Below are positions 1 to 8,435 of a DNA stretch of 64,000 nt, one piece after another. Every line of letters begins with the position of its first letter. The stretch's first letter is position 1. This stretch comes from Bacteroidia bacterium (GTDB taxonomy: Bacteria; Bacteroidota; Bacteroidia; Bacteroidales; CAJPTX01). The notes below the pieces were generated by a model. That model saw only the letters and a program-made list of their open reading frames with translations. It was not told where the DNA came from and did no database searches. The stretch covers positions 62,001 to 126,000 of the forward strand of contig CAJPTC010000002.1 of the NCBI GenBank assembly GCA_905373475.1, written 5' to 3'. The position numbers were made by a program, and so were the translations under genes.

Positions 1-156
1 ACCGTGGGCGAAGAAATTCGGCTTTATACAGCCTTACGAACAGTACAAGCAACTGTATCTAGAGTTGTACCACAAACGCTTTTCCCGAACCTCAACGAAG
101 AGTGCGAGAGTCAGCAAGAATGGCTAGAAACGCTCTATGAGAAGAAGGAGTTTTAA
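1..156 (+). CDS. 3' end of an unidentified plus-strand gene (partial)
   Basis: A reading frame is open from the first base of the window to a TAA at 154-156, giving a 51-residue C-terminal tail that ends in EWLETLYEKKEF. A second plus frame is also open from base 2 to a TAG near 126, ending in RVSKNG and rich in aromatic residues. I cannot decide with certainty which one is coding, or whether a frameshift joins them. I prefer the first because it is longer and ends just before the convergent gene at 168. No family was recognised. Confidence 0.4.
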   Translation, partial: TVGEEIRLYTALRTVQATVSRVVPQTLFPNLNEECESQQEWLETLYEKKEF

Positions 157-167
157 CAAAAGCTTAA

Positions 168-1796
168 CTAATCGGGATTTGAACGATTAGCACTCTCACT
201 ACGCCGAACCTCCCACTCCCCGATATTTCGTTTCGCCTCATCAAAGCTTGCGCCTACCAGAATGAGCTCCTTGCCTGACGATTCGTACTTGGTAGCGTAA
301 CCTTTATCAATAATCTGTTGTAAAGCCTCTTGGGCACTGCCAGAACTCCAGAGCTTGAACTCAAACACATAAACAAACTTGGGCGTTATCACAACACAAT
401 CCGCCCTACCCGTGCTATTTTGTACCTCCGTTTGTGTGAAAAGGCCCATCAAGGCAAAGACAAGATATACCGCGATTTGGTAGTCTCGCTCACGGAGTTC
501 TATATCCTCCTTAGGCGCAGTATCATAAGGGATACTGGCAAGAAGAGAACGCAGGATTGTCATGAACGCATCCACATCGCCAGCTCGGACGGCATCCAGA
601 AAATCGTTGACCGAAAAGCCAAGACTTAAATAGCTGGGAGCGTAGCCTGCCAACAGGTTTTCAAAGAAACCGAAACGAACCTCGTTGTTCGGGAAACCTA
701 GCCGATAGGAGTCGGTTTCATTATCGTACCCCTTGATGGTCAGATAGCCTGTGTGATAAAGTATTGGTAACGGGTCTAGTATATCCGCACGAAAGCTGTC
801 GAAACGAGTTTCACTCAGACGTACTTTACCCTCAAGGTTAGGAACAAAGTAGTGGGCTTTCTTGAGGTAATTTACCAAAAAAGTGGGCGTACCTGTCGTA
901 AACCAATAGTTCTTTAGTTGACCTTTTTTTAGAATATTGAGGAGACTAAATGGGTTGTAAACCTTTTCGCCCTCTGCGGCAAAACAATAGCCGTCGTAAT
1001 TTTCCTTGAGGAGCTTTTTCGTTTCATCATACGAAAGCTTTTTCTTCTCCGCCAAAACACGAATATAGGCGGAAAAATAGGTTTCCAATTCTTGCTCGGT
1101 AATTCCACAGATGCCCGCATATTCGTTGTCCATTGAGAGGTCTTCAAGGTTATTGAGTCCACTAAAGACACTCACCTTGCTGAACTTAGTAATACCAGTG
1201 AGAAAGGCAAAACGGAGGTATTCATCGCTGCTTTTGATTACCGAGAAAACGCCCTTTAATATTCCTCTATACGTGGCATTTAGCACCTCATTATCCAAAG
1301 TTTCGTATAGCGGCTTATCGTACTCATCAACGAGTATAACCACTTCCCTCTGTTCTTTCTTATAAGCTCGTTCGATAATCCCCTTAAAGCGACTCGAATG
1401 GGTCTGCTCTATCTCATTTTTACCATATAGTTCTTCCCACGCCGTGAGATGTATATTCAAAATATTATCAAGGTCTTTTTCACTTCGATAATATTCTGTA
1501 TTGAGATCTAGATACAAAACAGTATACTCTTGCCACGCCTCTCTACCTTCTTGCTGCGCAAGTTCCTCTTCTGCCTTTTCGAGATACAAACCCTTAAACA
1601 GTTCTTTTTGACCGCGAAAATAGGCAGCAAGCGTAGAAAGGAACAAGCTCTTACCAAAATGACGAGGACGACTAAGGAAGTAGACCTTACCGCGCAACAA
1701 CTGCTCAATATACGGGGTCTTATCTACATAGAGATAGCCACTCTCTCTAAGAGATTGAAAACTTTGTACACCGATGGGGAGTTTCTGCGCTGACAT
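168..1796 (-). CDS. AAA-ATPase-like / PD-(D/E)XK nuclease protein, copy A
   Basis: This 542-residue protein belongs to the large Bacteroidetes family that joins an AAA-ATPase-like domain (Pfam PF09820 type) to a C-terminal PD-(D/E)XK nuclease-like domain (PF08011 type). Visible motifs are a P-loop-like RPRHFGKSLF at residues 43-52, a Walker B-like VILVDEYD at 153-160, and nuclease residues D466 (GRAD) and E479-x-K481 (EFK), followed by a Q..Y motif near 494-500. No signal peptide or membrane segment is seen, so it is probably cytosolic. The family's function is not established; a nucleic-acid-directed or defence role is inference. Two paralogues lie at 46294-49529. The C-terminal 245 residues are almost identical to theirs, while residues 101-296 differ. 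A one-mismatch -7 box (TATCTTCG) lies at 1815-1822. Confidence 0.85.
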   Translation of the reverse strand: MSAQKLPIGVQSFQSLRESGYLYVDKTPYIEQLLRGKVYFLSRPRHFGKSLFLSTLAAYFRGQKELFKGLYLEKAEEELAQQEGREAWQEYTVLYLDLNTEYYRSEKDLDNILNIHLTAWEELYGKNEIEQTHSSRFKGIIERAYKKEQREVVILVDEYDKPLYETLDNEVLNATYRGILKGVFSVIKSSDEYLRFAFLTGITKFSKVSVFSGLNNLEDLSMDNEYAGICGITEQELETYFSAYIRVLAEKKKLSYDETKKLLKENYDGYCFAAEGEKVYNPFSLLNILKKGQLKNYWFTTGTPTFLVNYLKKAHYFVPNLEGKVRLSETRFDSFRADILDPLPILYHTGYLTIKGYDNETDSYRLGFPNNEVRFGFFENLLAGYAPSYLSLGFSVNDFLDAVRAGDVDAFMTILRSLLASIPYDTAPKEDIELRERDYQIAVYLVFALMGLFTQTEVQNSTGRADCVVITPKFVYVFEFKLWSSGSAQEALQQIIDKGYATKYESSGKELILVGASFDEAKRNIGEWEVRRSESANRSNPD

Positions 1797-1951
1797 TTCT
1801 CTCTATTTGATAAACGAAGATACGGAAATTAAATAGAGGCTTACCCTAAAAGTATCCCCGCTAGCAAAACACTCATCGCACACAGAATGTGTTAATTTTC
1901 AAATTGACGAGTATGCTAGCACAGCTAAACTCACAATACAAGGCGTATAGA

Positions 1952-1976
1952 ACGCAAGAGCTTTTGCGCTTTGCGT
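1952..1976 (-). terminator. Possible hairpin terminator after the PorV2-like gene
   Basis: The inverted arms acgcaa and ttgcgt, extended by agc/gct, form a hairpin of about nine pairs just after the PorV2-like stop codon. No clear T-run follows on the minus strand, so termination function is uncertain. Confidence 0.35.
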
Positions 1977-1982
1977 AGCAGC

Positions 1983-3080
1983 CTACCCACCAAAGCTGTA
2001 AGAGATAGAGACTAGGTGGTTCAAGCGTGCAGAGACGGTGGCAAGCGGCGCACTAAAAGCATAATCTATACGAAGCCCCCAACCTTGGAGTCCTATTCCT
2101 GCAGTCGGTGTAAAACTAAGGGCTTGGCTAGTGCGAGTAAGTGGAATTTGCTGCAACTGGTGAGCTCCAAGGCGGAGAAACACAAGATTGCGATAACTAC
2201 CCCATACTCCAACCGCAGGCGAGAAAGAAACACTGCCTAAATACAACGGAGTATATTCTCGTCCGTCAAAACGCTCGTTGAAACAAAGTGTTGCTCCCCA
2301 ATGTAACGACTCGCGAAAAGTCCTACTATAAGCAACAGCTAGTTCTAAACTCGGTATTGTGCCTTCAGCAGCACGTGCAGGTGTAGTATTTAACTCTTTC
2401 CCGTCTCGCACTCGCGACAATTTTTTCGCCTCAATAAACCATAAAACCCAGGTTGACGTAACATCGCGCGCAACAGCAGCAAAGCGCCATGCCCCGAAGC
2501 TATAGTTTGCGGCTAAATCTACCCCAAGTCCTACCCCTGTTGCAAAACCACCCTCGTCGCGATAAAGCACCTTTGCCGTACCACCAACTGCGAAACCAGC
2601 CCACATAAAACCTGTGCGCCCGTATGAGAGAAAAAGAGCATAGTCTGCAATACCAAACCGACGAATTCGTCCATAATCATCATTCCCTGCCTCGTCGCGC
2701 CAATCCAACGTATTTTGTATGCCATCCACTCCGAAGCGAAGTAACGAGACACTTGCGCTACTTACGGAGTCCAGACGCATAGCAACCCCAGCATACATTA
2801 GCGTGCCCATCCCCGTAAAAATGGAGGAGAACGATCCGCCTGCCATAAAGCGTTTTTTATGCTGAGCCAGCGAAGCAGGATTTGCGCGTTCCATGCCCAA
2901 AGAGTAGGAAGTTGCTTGTGCGCTGCGCCCCAAAGCCTCATACTGTGCACTATAGCCCAACCGAAGGTAACTGTTGGTATACTTCGCAAACTGTGCCGCA
3001 ACGTTATTCCCCAAAAGCGTTACGATGAAAAAGACAAGACCTAACTTGACGACACTGGAATGCATACGTTTCAATTTCAT
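1983..3080 (-). CDS. PorV/PorQ-family outer-membrane protein (PorV2-like, T9SS-associated)
   Basis: This 365-residue protein has an N-terminal signal peptide ending near VAAQ (about residue 29). The rest alternates in a way expected of an outer-membrane beta-barrel. The segment RFGVDGIQNTLDWRDEAGN, followed by DYGRI and IADYALFLSYGR, resembles what I recall of the PorV2 group of FadL-like T9SS proteins in Bacteroidetes. PorV itself is a shuttle for T9SS cargo; the role of PorV2 is less clear. The gene starts 10 bp after the exonuclease gene on the same strand, so it is probably the third gene of an operon with DUF5063 and the exonuclease. A C25 peptidase with a T9SS sorting domain lies 13 kb away and is a plausible client. 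The family is confident; the exact subgroup is less so. Confidence 0.8.
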   Translation of the reverse strand: MKLKRMHSSVVKLGLVFFIVTLLGNNVAAQFAKYTNSYLRLGYSAQYEALGRSAQATSYSLGMERANPASLAQHKKRFMAGGSFSSIFTGMGTLMYAGVAMRLDSVSSASVSLLRFGVDGIQNTLDWRDEAGNDDYGRIRRFGIADYALFLSYGRTGFMWAGFAVGGTAKVLYRDEGGFATGVGLGVDLAANYSFGAWRFAAVARDVTSTWVLWFIEAKKLSRVRDGKELNTTPARAAEGTIPSLELAVAYSRTFRESLHWGATLCFNERFDGREYTPLYLGSVSFSPAVGVWGSYRNLVFLRLGAHQLQQIPLTRTSQALSFTPTAGIGLQGWGLRIDYAFSAPLATVSARLNHLVSISYSFGG

Positions 3081-3090
3081 TTTTGACGGC

Positions 3091-3690
3091 TTAATGGCTG
3101 CTGCCTATTGGATTCTCAACCAATCCCGAGCGGTAATATAACTGAAAGCATAGCCAAGCATCGGTCGCAGCATACAGAAGCTGTTTTGGGGTAAGCTCCT
3201 CCGCATCCCAATTCGATAGTCGTGCAGATTTAGAAACCCCAAGCTGAAGGAAGCACTCACTAAGTTTCTTCAGGCTCAACTCTTTGTGACCCGCAGCTTT
3301 GGCAAGGCGCTGTAGGTCTACTACATTCTTCGGTTCTAAGGGGTGAAAACGCCGAAGTCTATGTATGTCCTCATGAACTGCCAAACCGACCTTTACGATG
3401 GCGGGATTTTCAAAAATTTCGCGCAATTTCGGCGGGAGCTTTAGCTCCTTAGTTCGGATAATCCATGCTTCATCGGCAGTTGCAAACTGTACGATAGACA
3501 CAAATCTATCTGGGTGTCCCTTAGTAAAAGTAGGCCGCGTCTCGGTGTCAAATCCTAAAACGGGGAAAGTAACCAGTGTCTCGTAGGCAACATCCAAAGC
3601 CTCGAGCGAGGTTACAACATGGATTGTCCCCGAAAAATGCGCCCGTTCGAGAGGCGTAGGAAGGACTTCAGCTTGCTGAGGTTCAGGCAT
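3091..3690 (-). CDS. 3'-5' exonuclease, DEDDy (RNase D-like) domain
   Basis: This 199-residue protein consists essentially of one DEDDy 3'-5' exonuclease domain. The catalytic set is visible: D48 and E50 in GFDTET (motif I), D108 in HEDIH (motif II), and Y173 with D177 in YAATDAW (motif III). It lacks the HRDC domains of full-length RNase D, which is usual for the short Bacteroidetes version. The substrate, RNA or DNA ends, cannot be told from sequence. Its start overlaps the end of the DUF5063 gene by 8 bp, indicating translational coupling, and the PorV2-like gene follows 10 bp later. Confidence 0.9.
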   Translation of the reverse strand: MPEPQQAEVLPTPLERAHFSGTIHVVTSLEALDVAYETLVTFPVLGFDTETRPTFTKGHPDRFVSIVQFATADEAWIIRTKELKLPPKLREIFENPAIVKVGLAVHEDIHRLRRFHPLEPKNVVDLQRLAKAAGHKELSLKKLSECFLQLGVSKSARLSNWDAEELTPKQLLYAATDAWLCFQLYYRSGLVENPIGSSH

Positions 3691-4252
3691 CCTCGGCTTC
3701 TAGATATTGTTCTGCTCTTAGTATTTGCAGCCAGCGCAGGGCAAGCAGGAGTTTTGTACCCCATTCGGTCAAGAAGTAGTACTGACAACGTGCAAGCGCC
3801 AGTACCATTCGTTCAGGTTCGCCGTCACGATAATGTATAAGAAGTTCGTAGAGCTCCTGATAGAGATCTGCCAAAATCTCAGAAAGATGGGGTTCTCCCT
3901 GATACAGGCGTCCTTCCTCCTCCGAGAGTTGAAAAGCAATTATGCCATCCTCTCCGAGCATAGTCTCCGAGTAGGTTAGCACACGTTGATAGTCCATTTC
4001 AGGGAGGGAACTCCCTAGCGTTTCAAACCCTTGAAAATGCTGTAAATTCGGGATTCTAGAGGCTTTATAAAAAAGCAAGCCCAAGAACTCATAAAGCCAG
4101 TTGGAGAGCGAAACCTCTGAGACTTCGCTACTTTCTTCCTGCTCGTGTTCAACAGACGGGTCTAGTTTTGCACAATACTGCCGTGCGAGGACAACGAACT
4201 CTATAGCCCAATTGCTGAATGCGACGTCGTGTAATACTTGCTCCTTCTTCAT
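3683..4252 (-). CDS. DUF5063 family protein
   Basis: This soluble acidic protein of 189 residues matches the DUF5063 family, which in Bacteroidetes is commonly found directly upstream of a small DEDDy exonuclease, as here. Its function is unknown. The frame could be extended 16 residues upstream, but I chose the ATG of MKKEQ because a perfect -7 box (TATTTTTG) sits only 6 nt before it, at 4259-4266, which would place transcription initiation at or next to this ATG. It is divergent from the adenylate cyclase gene. Confidence 0.8.
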   Translation of the reverse strand: MKKEQVLHDVAFSNWAIEFVVLARQYCAKLDPSVEHEQEESSEVSEVSLSNWLYEFLGLLFYKASRIPNLQHFQGFETLGSSLPEMDYQRVLTYSETMLGEDGIIAFQLSEEEGRLYQGEPHLSEILADLYQELYELLIHYRDGEPERMVLALARCQYYFLTEWGTKLLLALRWLQILRAEQYLEAEDA

Positions 4253-4258
4253 GTTGTG

Positions 4259-4266
4259 CAAAAATA
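4259..4266 (-). promoter_or_regulatory. Bacteroidetes -7 box TATTTTTG for the DUF5063 operon
   Basis: This is a perfect match to TAnnTTTG on the minus strand, 6 nt before the chosen ATG at 4252. The spacing suggests a leaderless or nearly leaderless transcript. No convincing -33 TTTG was identified. Confidence 0.55.
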
Positions 4267-4425
4267 CCGAATTCTGCCCGAAGTCTCTTTTGTAGAACAC
4301 TCCACACCATCATTTGTTAAACAGCGGCGTACCATAATCCGCAAAATATTGACCTTGCACACGACGTTTGGAACACCTTGTAGGCATTATTCGTATAATT
4401 GCGGAGAGCGGAAAGGAGTAGTCTT

Positions 4426-5907
4426 GTGGTTAGGTATATTCTCATATCGTTACTAATTCTTTTGGGGGCGTCGGTGGTATCAACGTTCGTAGGACTTCTG
4501 CGCGCAGCGTTTTCATTCTACCAAGCGCGCATCTACGCACGTTTTGAGAAGGAGCTTAACCGACGTTCGCATGAATTGATCAACGAGCGAGAAAAACTTT
4601 CTAACCTTCTTCATCGAGTGCTTCCACGAGAGACGGCAAGCGAACTTCAGCGCACAGGACGTGTAGACAACAAGGAGTGCCCGCAGTCTACGGTACTATT
4701 TTCCGACGTAGTAGGTTTCTCTGCCATAGTAGATGCCGAGAATAGCGAAGCCCTTCTAGATTTTCTGGATCACTATATCTTCGCACTCGACGGACTCGCT
4801 GAGCGTCACCGTGTTGAGAAGATCAAGACCATTGGCGACGCCTATATGTGCGTAGCGGGCATGGATCAGTACGACAAAGCCAATCCAGTACGTGTAGTAC
4901 TCTTGGCCATGGAGATGTTGGAGACCCTAGAACAGCTTAACCACGAGTTCCGCATGGAAGGTTCACACTGGGGCGTTCGGATCGGAATTGCCACTGGAAC
5001 TGTAACCTCTGGGATTTTAGGTCGCAACAAACTCTCGCTAGACATCTGGGGAGCGACCGTTAACAACGCGAAACGCATGGAGTCGGCGGGAGCAGAGGGA
5101 CGCATCAACATTTCTGAGGATACCTACAACGTGGTTCACAATTTCTTCGACTGCGAAAATCGCGGGAAGATGACGGTGAAGAATGGGAAACAGTTGGTTA
5201 TGTATTTTGTGAAAGGGATTGTACCCGAGCTCTCCGAGAATGGCGAGGGGAAGAAGCCCAATGCACTGTTTCACACGAAATATCAGCAGCTGCATTTTGC
5301 CGATCTGAGCGAATATATTTTCGATTGGTTAGAGAAGAAATTGCCTAAAGATCTGTACTACCACAACACACGACACACGCAGGATGTGGTGATACAAGTT
5401 GAAATAATTGGCAGAGCAGAAGGGGTAACAGAAGAGGAACTGCTGATTCTCCAAACGGCAGCTCTGCTTCACGATTCGGGGCACGTGATAAGCTATGCAG
5501 AACACGAACGAGTGGGCGTGGATATGGCATATCAGACGTTGCCCAATTTTGGTTACTCTCCCGAGCAAATCGAGCAGGTAGGGCGGCTGATAATGGCGAC
5601 TAAAATGCCTGTACACCCTACAACGTTGCTCGAGAAAATTATTTGCGACGCCGACCTCGATTATCTTGGTAGGCTAGACTATACAAACGGAGCGCATAAC
5701 CTCTACCAAGAGTTACGCGAACGTGGTATGGTAGGCGATGAAGCTGCTTGGGTGGGGCAACAAATTGAATTCATCAATCGGCATCAGTACTATACGGTAA
5801 CAGCCCAACAGAAACGGGAGTTGCCTAAACAGCAGCAGTTGCAAGAACTGTTGGAGTGGCAACATCAGGCAGAGCTGGCAAACCTTCGGACTTCCGAGAA
5901 TTCCTAG
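4426..5907 (+). CDS. Membrane-anchored class III adenylate cyclase fused to an HD phosphohydrolase domain
   Basis: This protein (493 residues from the GTG start) has four parts in order: one N-terminal membrane helix; a short coiled coil ending in the cyclase lead-in LLHRVLPRETASEL; a class III nucleotide cyclase domain; and an HD domain. Cyclase metal residues D94 (FSDVVGF) and D138 (TIGDAYM) are present. The purine-specificity residues K134 and D206 (DIWG) and transition-state N and R (VNNAKR) point to ATP as substrate. The HD domain keeps H317 (TRH), H349-D350 (LLHD) and D408 (ICDAD), so it should be a metal-dependent phosphohydrolase. I chose GTG at 4426 because AAGGAG lies 7-8 nt upstream; a TTG at 4399 would add nine residues but overlaps a promoter-like TATAATTG. 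Making and degrading a nucleotide in one chain is inference. Confidence 0.88.
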   Translation: MVRYILISLLILLGASVVSTFVGLLRAAFSFYQARIYARFEKELNRRSHELINEREKLSNLLHRVLPRETASELQRTGRVDNKECPQSTVLFSDVVGFSAIVDAENSEALLDFLDHYIFALDGLAERHRVEKIKTIGDAYMCVAGMDQYDKANPVRVVLLAMEMLETLEQLNHEFRMEGSHWGVRIGIATGTVTSGILGRNKLSLDIWGATVNNAKRMESAGAEGRINISEDTYNVVHNFFDCENRGKMTVKNGKQLVMYFVKGIVPELSENGEGKKPNALFHTKYQQLHFADLSEYIFDWLEKKLPKDLYYHNTRHTQDVVIQVEIIGRAEGVTEEELLILQTAALLHDSGHVISYAEHERVGVDMAYQTLPNFGYSPEQIEQVGRLIMATKMPVHPTTLLEKIICDADLDYLGRLDYTNGAHNLYQELRERGMVGDEAAWVGQQIEFINRHQYYTVTAQQKRELPKQQQLQELLEWQHQAELANLRTSENS

Positions 5908-5957
5908 CTGCCACGACTCGCCACTACAGGTACGGAGCTTGTGATAGGAAAAATAAG

Positions 5958-5965
5958 TACATTTG
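5958..5965 (+). promoter_or_regulatory. -7 box TACATTTG for the universal-stress-like gene
   Basis: This is a perfect TAnnTTTG match about 46 bp before the ATG at 6012, so the gene can be transcribed independently of the cyclase gene, which ends at 5907. Confidence 0.5.
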
Positions 5966-6011
5966 TTTGTTAGAACTTTGGTTGGTTCTAAGAATTGAAA
6001 GGGGAAGGGAT

Positions 6012-6956
6012 ATGGAAGAATCCGCAAGAAAAAAGATCATCGTTCCTTGGGATTTCAGGGAGGAGTCGCAATACCCACTTCTTCACGCGTACCAGTTGGC
6101 GCAGGTGCGAGGAGACGATATTGTCCTGCTCACCACCATAGAGCGCCCAGGGATTTTCGGGAGCAAAGAGAAGTTTACCAACCAACATATAGAGCTTCAG
6201 CGGCGTATAGAGGAGGAAGCTGCGCGCTATAATGCAAAACTACGCGCAGAGTTCGGCGCTAGTGCTGCGCCAGCTGCCCCGATTGTTACACATCCCGATT
6301 TCCCCGATGTGCCCCTTTCAGCAGCTCGTGCGATCGAACAAGTTGAGATCATTGGCGAGGTACTCTCCTACGACAATTTGCGCAGCGATTTCCGCGATTA
6401 TTACTACACGCACGACGCTAACCTCGTAGTAACTCGCCAATTTGTTACGCCATTGGGCGCAAAAAAGGAGGATGATATGATAGAATTCCTCCTGCGTGTG
6501 AAGTCGTCTCGCCAAGAGGGTATTCCTTTCATTATAGCCAACAATGCGCCTACCCACAAGTACTACACAGACTTGGTCGTACCTGTTACGCCGAATCGGA
6601 CATTTAAGGAAACGGTGCGCTGGATCATACAGATCTCGAGCTACTACCATTGCAATGTGAACCTGATACGTCCGCCAGCGCTTAACGATGCGATGCAGAA
6701 GTTCAATCTGTCCACGAACATCAACTTCGCAAAGAAATATTTCGAAGAGCTGGACATCATCTATGGTTTGAAAACAGGGAATCGGAAAGCGAAGTTCGAG
6801 GACTCTGTATTTGAGTTCATGCAGATGATCGATGCCGACCTTCTGATACTTATGAGCGATCAATTCTCTTCCTACTTCCCGAACAAGCGCGTGGATATTG
6901 ATACGCCCGTAATGTTTATCAACCCTATCTTAAAAAAGTTACAGAGTTTCAATTAG
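6012..6956 (+). CDS. Universal stress protein-like, two-domain
   Basis: This 314-residue soluble protein reads as two tandem Usp-like halves. The first begins with KKIIVPWDF, followed by a helix and VLLTTIE. The second contains TDLVVPVTPNRTFKETVRW, then VNLI, and ends with DADLLILMS and TPVMFINP. The classic ATP-binding G-2x-G-9x-G(S/T) motif is not evident, so it may belong to the non-ATP-binding branch. The frame is open further upstream, but MEESARKK at 6012 is preferred because it follows a perfect -7 box and avoids overlap with the cyclase gene. A link to cyclic nucleotide signalling through the neighbouring cyclase is only contextual. Confidence 0.7.
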   Translation: MEESARKKIIVPWDFREESQYPLLHAYQLAQVRGDDIVLLTTIERPGIFGSKEKFTNQHIELQRRIEEEAARYNAKLRAEFGASAAPAAPIVTHPDFPDVPLSAARAIEQVEIIGEVLSYDNLRSDFRDYYYTHDANLVVTRQFVTPLGAKKEDDMIEFLLRVKSSRQEGIPFIIANNAPTHKYYTDLVVPVTPNRTFKETVRWIIQISSYYHCNVNLIRPPALNDAMQKFNLSTNINFAKKYFEELDIIYGLKTGNRKAKFEDSVFEFMQMIDADLLILMSDQFSSYFPNKRVDIDTPVMFINPILKKLQSFN

Positions 6957-7012
6957 TCGCTCAATCGTAGCGAACAGGTAGAACTAGCAACTTGTTATAA
7001 AGAACAATCGCG

Positions 7013-7375
7013 GTGTTCCACATTACGAAGGCAGCAGGGCGGTATGTAGACCGTTTCATACTGGTAGGCGAAATTGCCGTCCTGTTGGGGTTTGTGGTCT
7101 ATTTTCTTACCGATTGGCTTGATGTATACAGAGAACGCTTATTTTTCGCGCTCTTTCTTTTACTGGGCGTCGTTGCACTGCTTCAAGGCGCTCGGTGTCA
7201 AAGTAAAGTGTGGGGAGGATTCGGCTTTCTAGGAGGCGCACTGCTCATTCTAACCATTGTACTTTACACAACCTCGTTGGATACCGCAGTACAAGAATAC
7301 AGCCCGCTAGCCCTTACGCTTGGTACACTATCTTCTTTACTGTCATTGGTTTTTGGGAGACCAGAAAAGGAATAG
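7013..7375 (+). CDS. Small four-helix membrane protein, unknown function
   Basis: The predicted product has 120 residues with about four hydrophobic segments: residues 17-33, 42-60, 66-84 and 95-113. The likely start is GTG at 7013 (FHITKAAGRYVDRF); no ATG lies upstream in frame with good context. It lies between the Usp-like and TerB-like genes on the same strand, with short gaps, so co-transcription is likely. I recognise no family. Confidence 0.6.
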   Translation: MFHITKAAGRYVDRFILVGEIAVLLGFVVYFLTDWLDVYRERLFFALFLLLGVVALLQGARCQSKVWGGFGFLGGALLILTIVLYTTSLDTAVQEYSPLALTLGTLSSLLSLVFGRPEKE

Positions 7376-7403
7376 ATATTGGTTTATAAAATCTGACACG
7401 ACT

Positions 7404-7841
7404 ATGGGCAAATTTTTTCATTTCTTTGATTCTCTAGAAGAAAAGCGTCGTTTGAGCCATATAAAAGGGCTGATGGCGCTAGCCGCAGCAGATGGTCACA
7501 TAGATGATTGTGAGGTGGATATTGTAGCCGAAATTGGCGCTCGATTGGGCATTACTGAAGACGAGGTGAAGCGTATATTCAAACACCCCGAAAGTATCAA
7601 GTTCGAAGCACCTGAGAGCGAAGACGAGCGGCTGGTATTACTGTACGACTACGTTGTAGTAATGCTGGCGGACAAGGTTATCGACCACCATGAAATTGCA
7701 TTTTGCTACGATACGGTAACGAAATTGGGCTTCAAGCGCGAATTGGCACACGAGATTATTTCCAAGATAGTAAGCGACCTAGATCATAAGCAGCCAATGG
7801 ATTCTACCCTGCAAGCAGTGGCAGAAATCATACATCGGTAG
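7404..7841 (+). CDS. TerB-like (tellurite resistance TerB) domain protein
   Basis: This 145-residue, mostly helical protein carries a TerB-like domain. The diagnostic part is LMALAAADGHIDDCEVDIV at residues 24-42, with the conserved acidic positions of the AaDG.id..E pattern. A second half-repeat, VVMLADKVIDHHEIAFC, lies near residues 86-102. TerB-like domains bind metal ions and occur in stress and membrane-associated modules; no other ter genes are nearby, so a tellurite role is not supported. The ATG at 7404 was chosen over an upstream extension that would overlap the preceding membrane-protein gene. Confidence 0.75.
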   Translation: MGKFFHFFDSLEEKRRLSHIKGLMALAAADGHIDDCEVDIVAEIGARLGITEDEVKRIFKHPESIKFEAPESEDERLVLLYDYVVVMLADKVIDHHEIAFCYDTVTKLGFKRELAHEIISKIVSDLDHKQPMDSTLQAVAEIIHR

Positions 7842-8021
7842 AGACACTACTGCCCTGCTTCAAGTTAAATGGTGTAGTCCGATCGGAGCAATCTTTAGCG
7901 GTCGTTTTTTACTGAGAGATATTGTCCGCGTTGCTACTGCTCACCGTTTTGGGAGATTTACCGCACGGAACTTTTGGGTAAAAGAGCAAATACACTCACA
8001 CTACCTTCCCTCTTAACTCTC

Positions 8022-8029
8022 TATCTTTG
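8022..8029 (+). promoter_or_regulatory. -7 box TATCTTTG for the small membrane protein gene
   Basis: This is a perfect TAnnTTTG match 25 bp before the ATG at 8055. Its presence is part of the reason for accepting the short downstream frame as a gene. Confidence 0.5.
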
Positions 8030-8054
8030 ACGCCAAACATAGACATTTACGAAT

Positions 8055-8324
8055 ATGGTAGGTCTTGCAGTACGAGTTATCATTCAAGGAGCGCTCCTCT
8101 GCCTTCTGGGTTGGCTGTTTTGCGATATCAATTCATTTGAGGTCTATTCGTGGTATTCGGGGCTTTGGCACGGACTTTTTCTACCCGCAAACTTTGTACG
8201 CCACCTGATCTGGAAAGACGTGCTCTATATAGCCCCACTACATACAGTAGCCTATACCGTCTGGTATTGGATTGTGGGCATTCTCTCTATCCTTTCCTTC
8301 TTCTTGCGCAGAGGTCGACGCTAA
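8055..8324 (+). CDS. Small hydrophobic membrane protein, unknown function
   Basis: The 89-residue product has an N-terminal hydrophobic helix (residues 5-24) and a C-terminal one (residues 66-84) ending in the positively charged FLRRGRR. Residues between the helices are aromatic-rich. It is preceded by a perfect -7 promoter box and followed by a bidirectional terminator hairpin, which supports a genuine monocistronic gene. No family was recognised. Confidence 0.6.
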   Translation: MVGLAVRVIIQGALLCLLGWLFCDINSFEVYSWYSGLWHGLFLPANFVRHLIWKDVLYIAPLHTVAYTVWYWIVGILSILSFFLRRGRR

Positions 8325-8383
8325 ATGGCGCATTCGCTGCGGTAACAAATAGATATTTCTTTCCACAATTAGTGCGATATAAA

Positions 8384-8416
8384 AAAGGCGTGCTTTTATG
8401 GCACGCCTTTTATCTT
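8384..8416. terminator. Bidirectional intrinsic terminator
   Basis: The perfect arms aaaggcgtgc (8384-8393) and gcacgccttt (8401-8410) surround a 7-nt loop, with A-rich sequence on the left and T-rich sequence on the right. It lies between two convergent genes and can stop transcription from either side. Confidence 0.85.
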
Positions 8417-8435
8417 TTCTACAATCGCCTAGTTT

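Noticed and set aside
330..629. 99-residue plus-strand frame opposite copy A, with counterparts at 46429-46728 and 48063-48362
   Set aside because: It is conserved only because the three paralogues share nucleotide sequence there; it is antisense to the nuclease domain, has no promoter or family, and is best read as a shadow.
1859..1919. Imperfect inverted repeat gctagc...gctagc with an inner acaca/tgtgt hairpin
   Set aside because: Arms are short and mismatched, there is no recurring copy, and no gene depends on it; not enough to call an element.
6318..6863. 181-residue minus-strand frame opposite the universal-stress-like gene
   Set aside because: The plus-strand frame has a promoter and domain similarity; the minus frame has neither.
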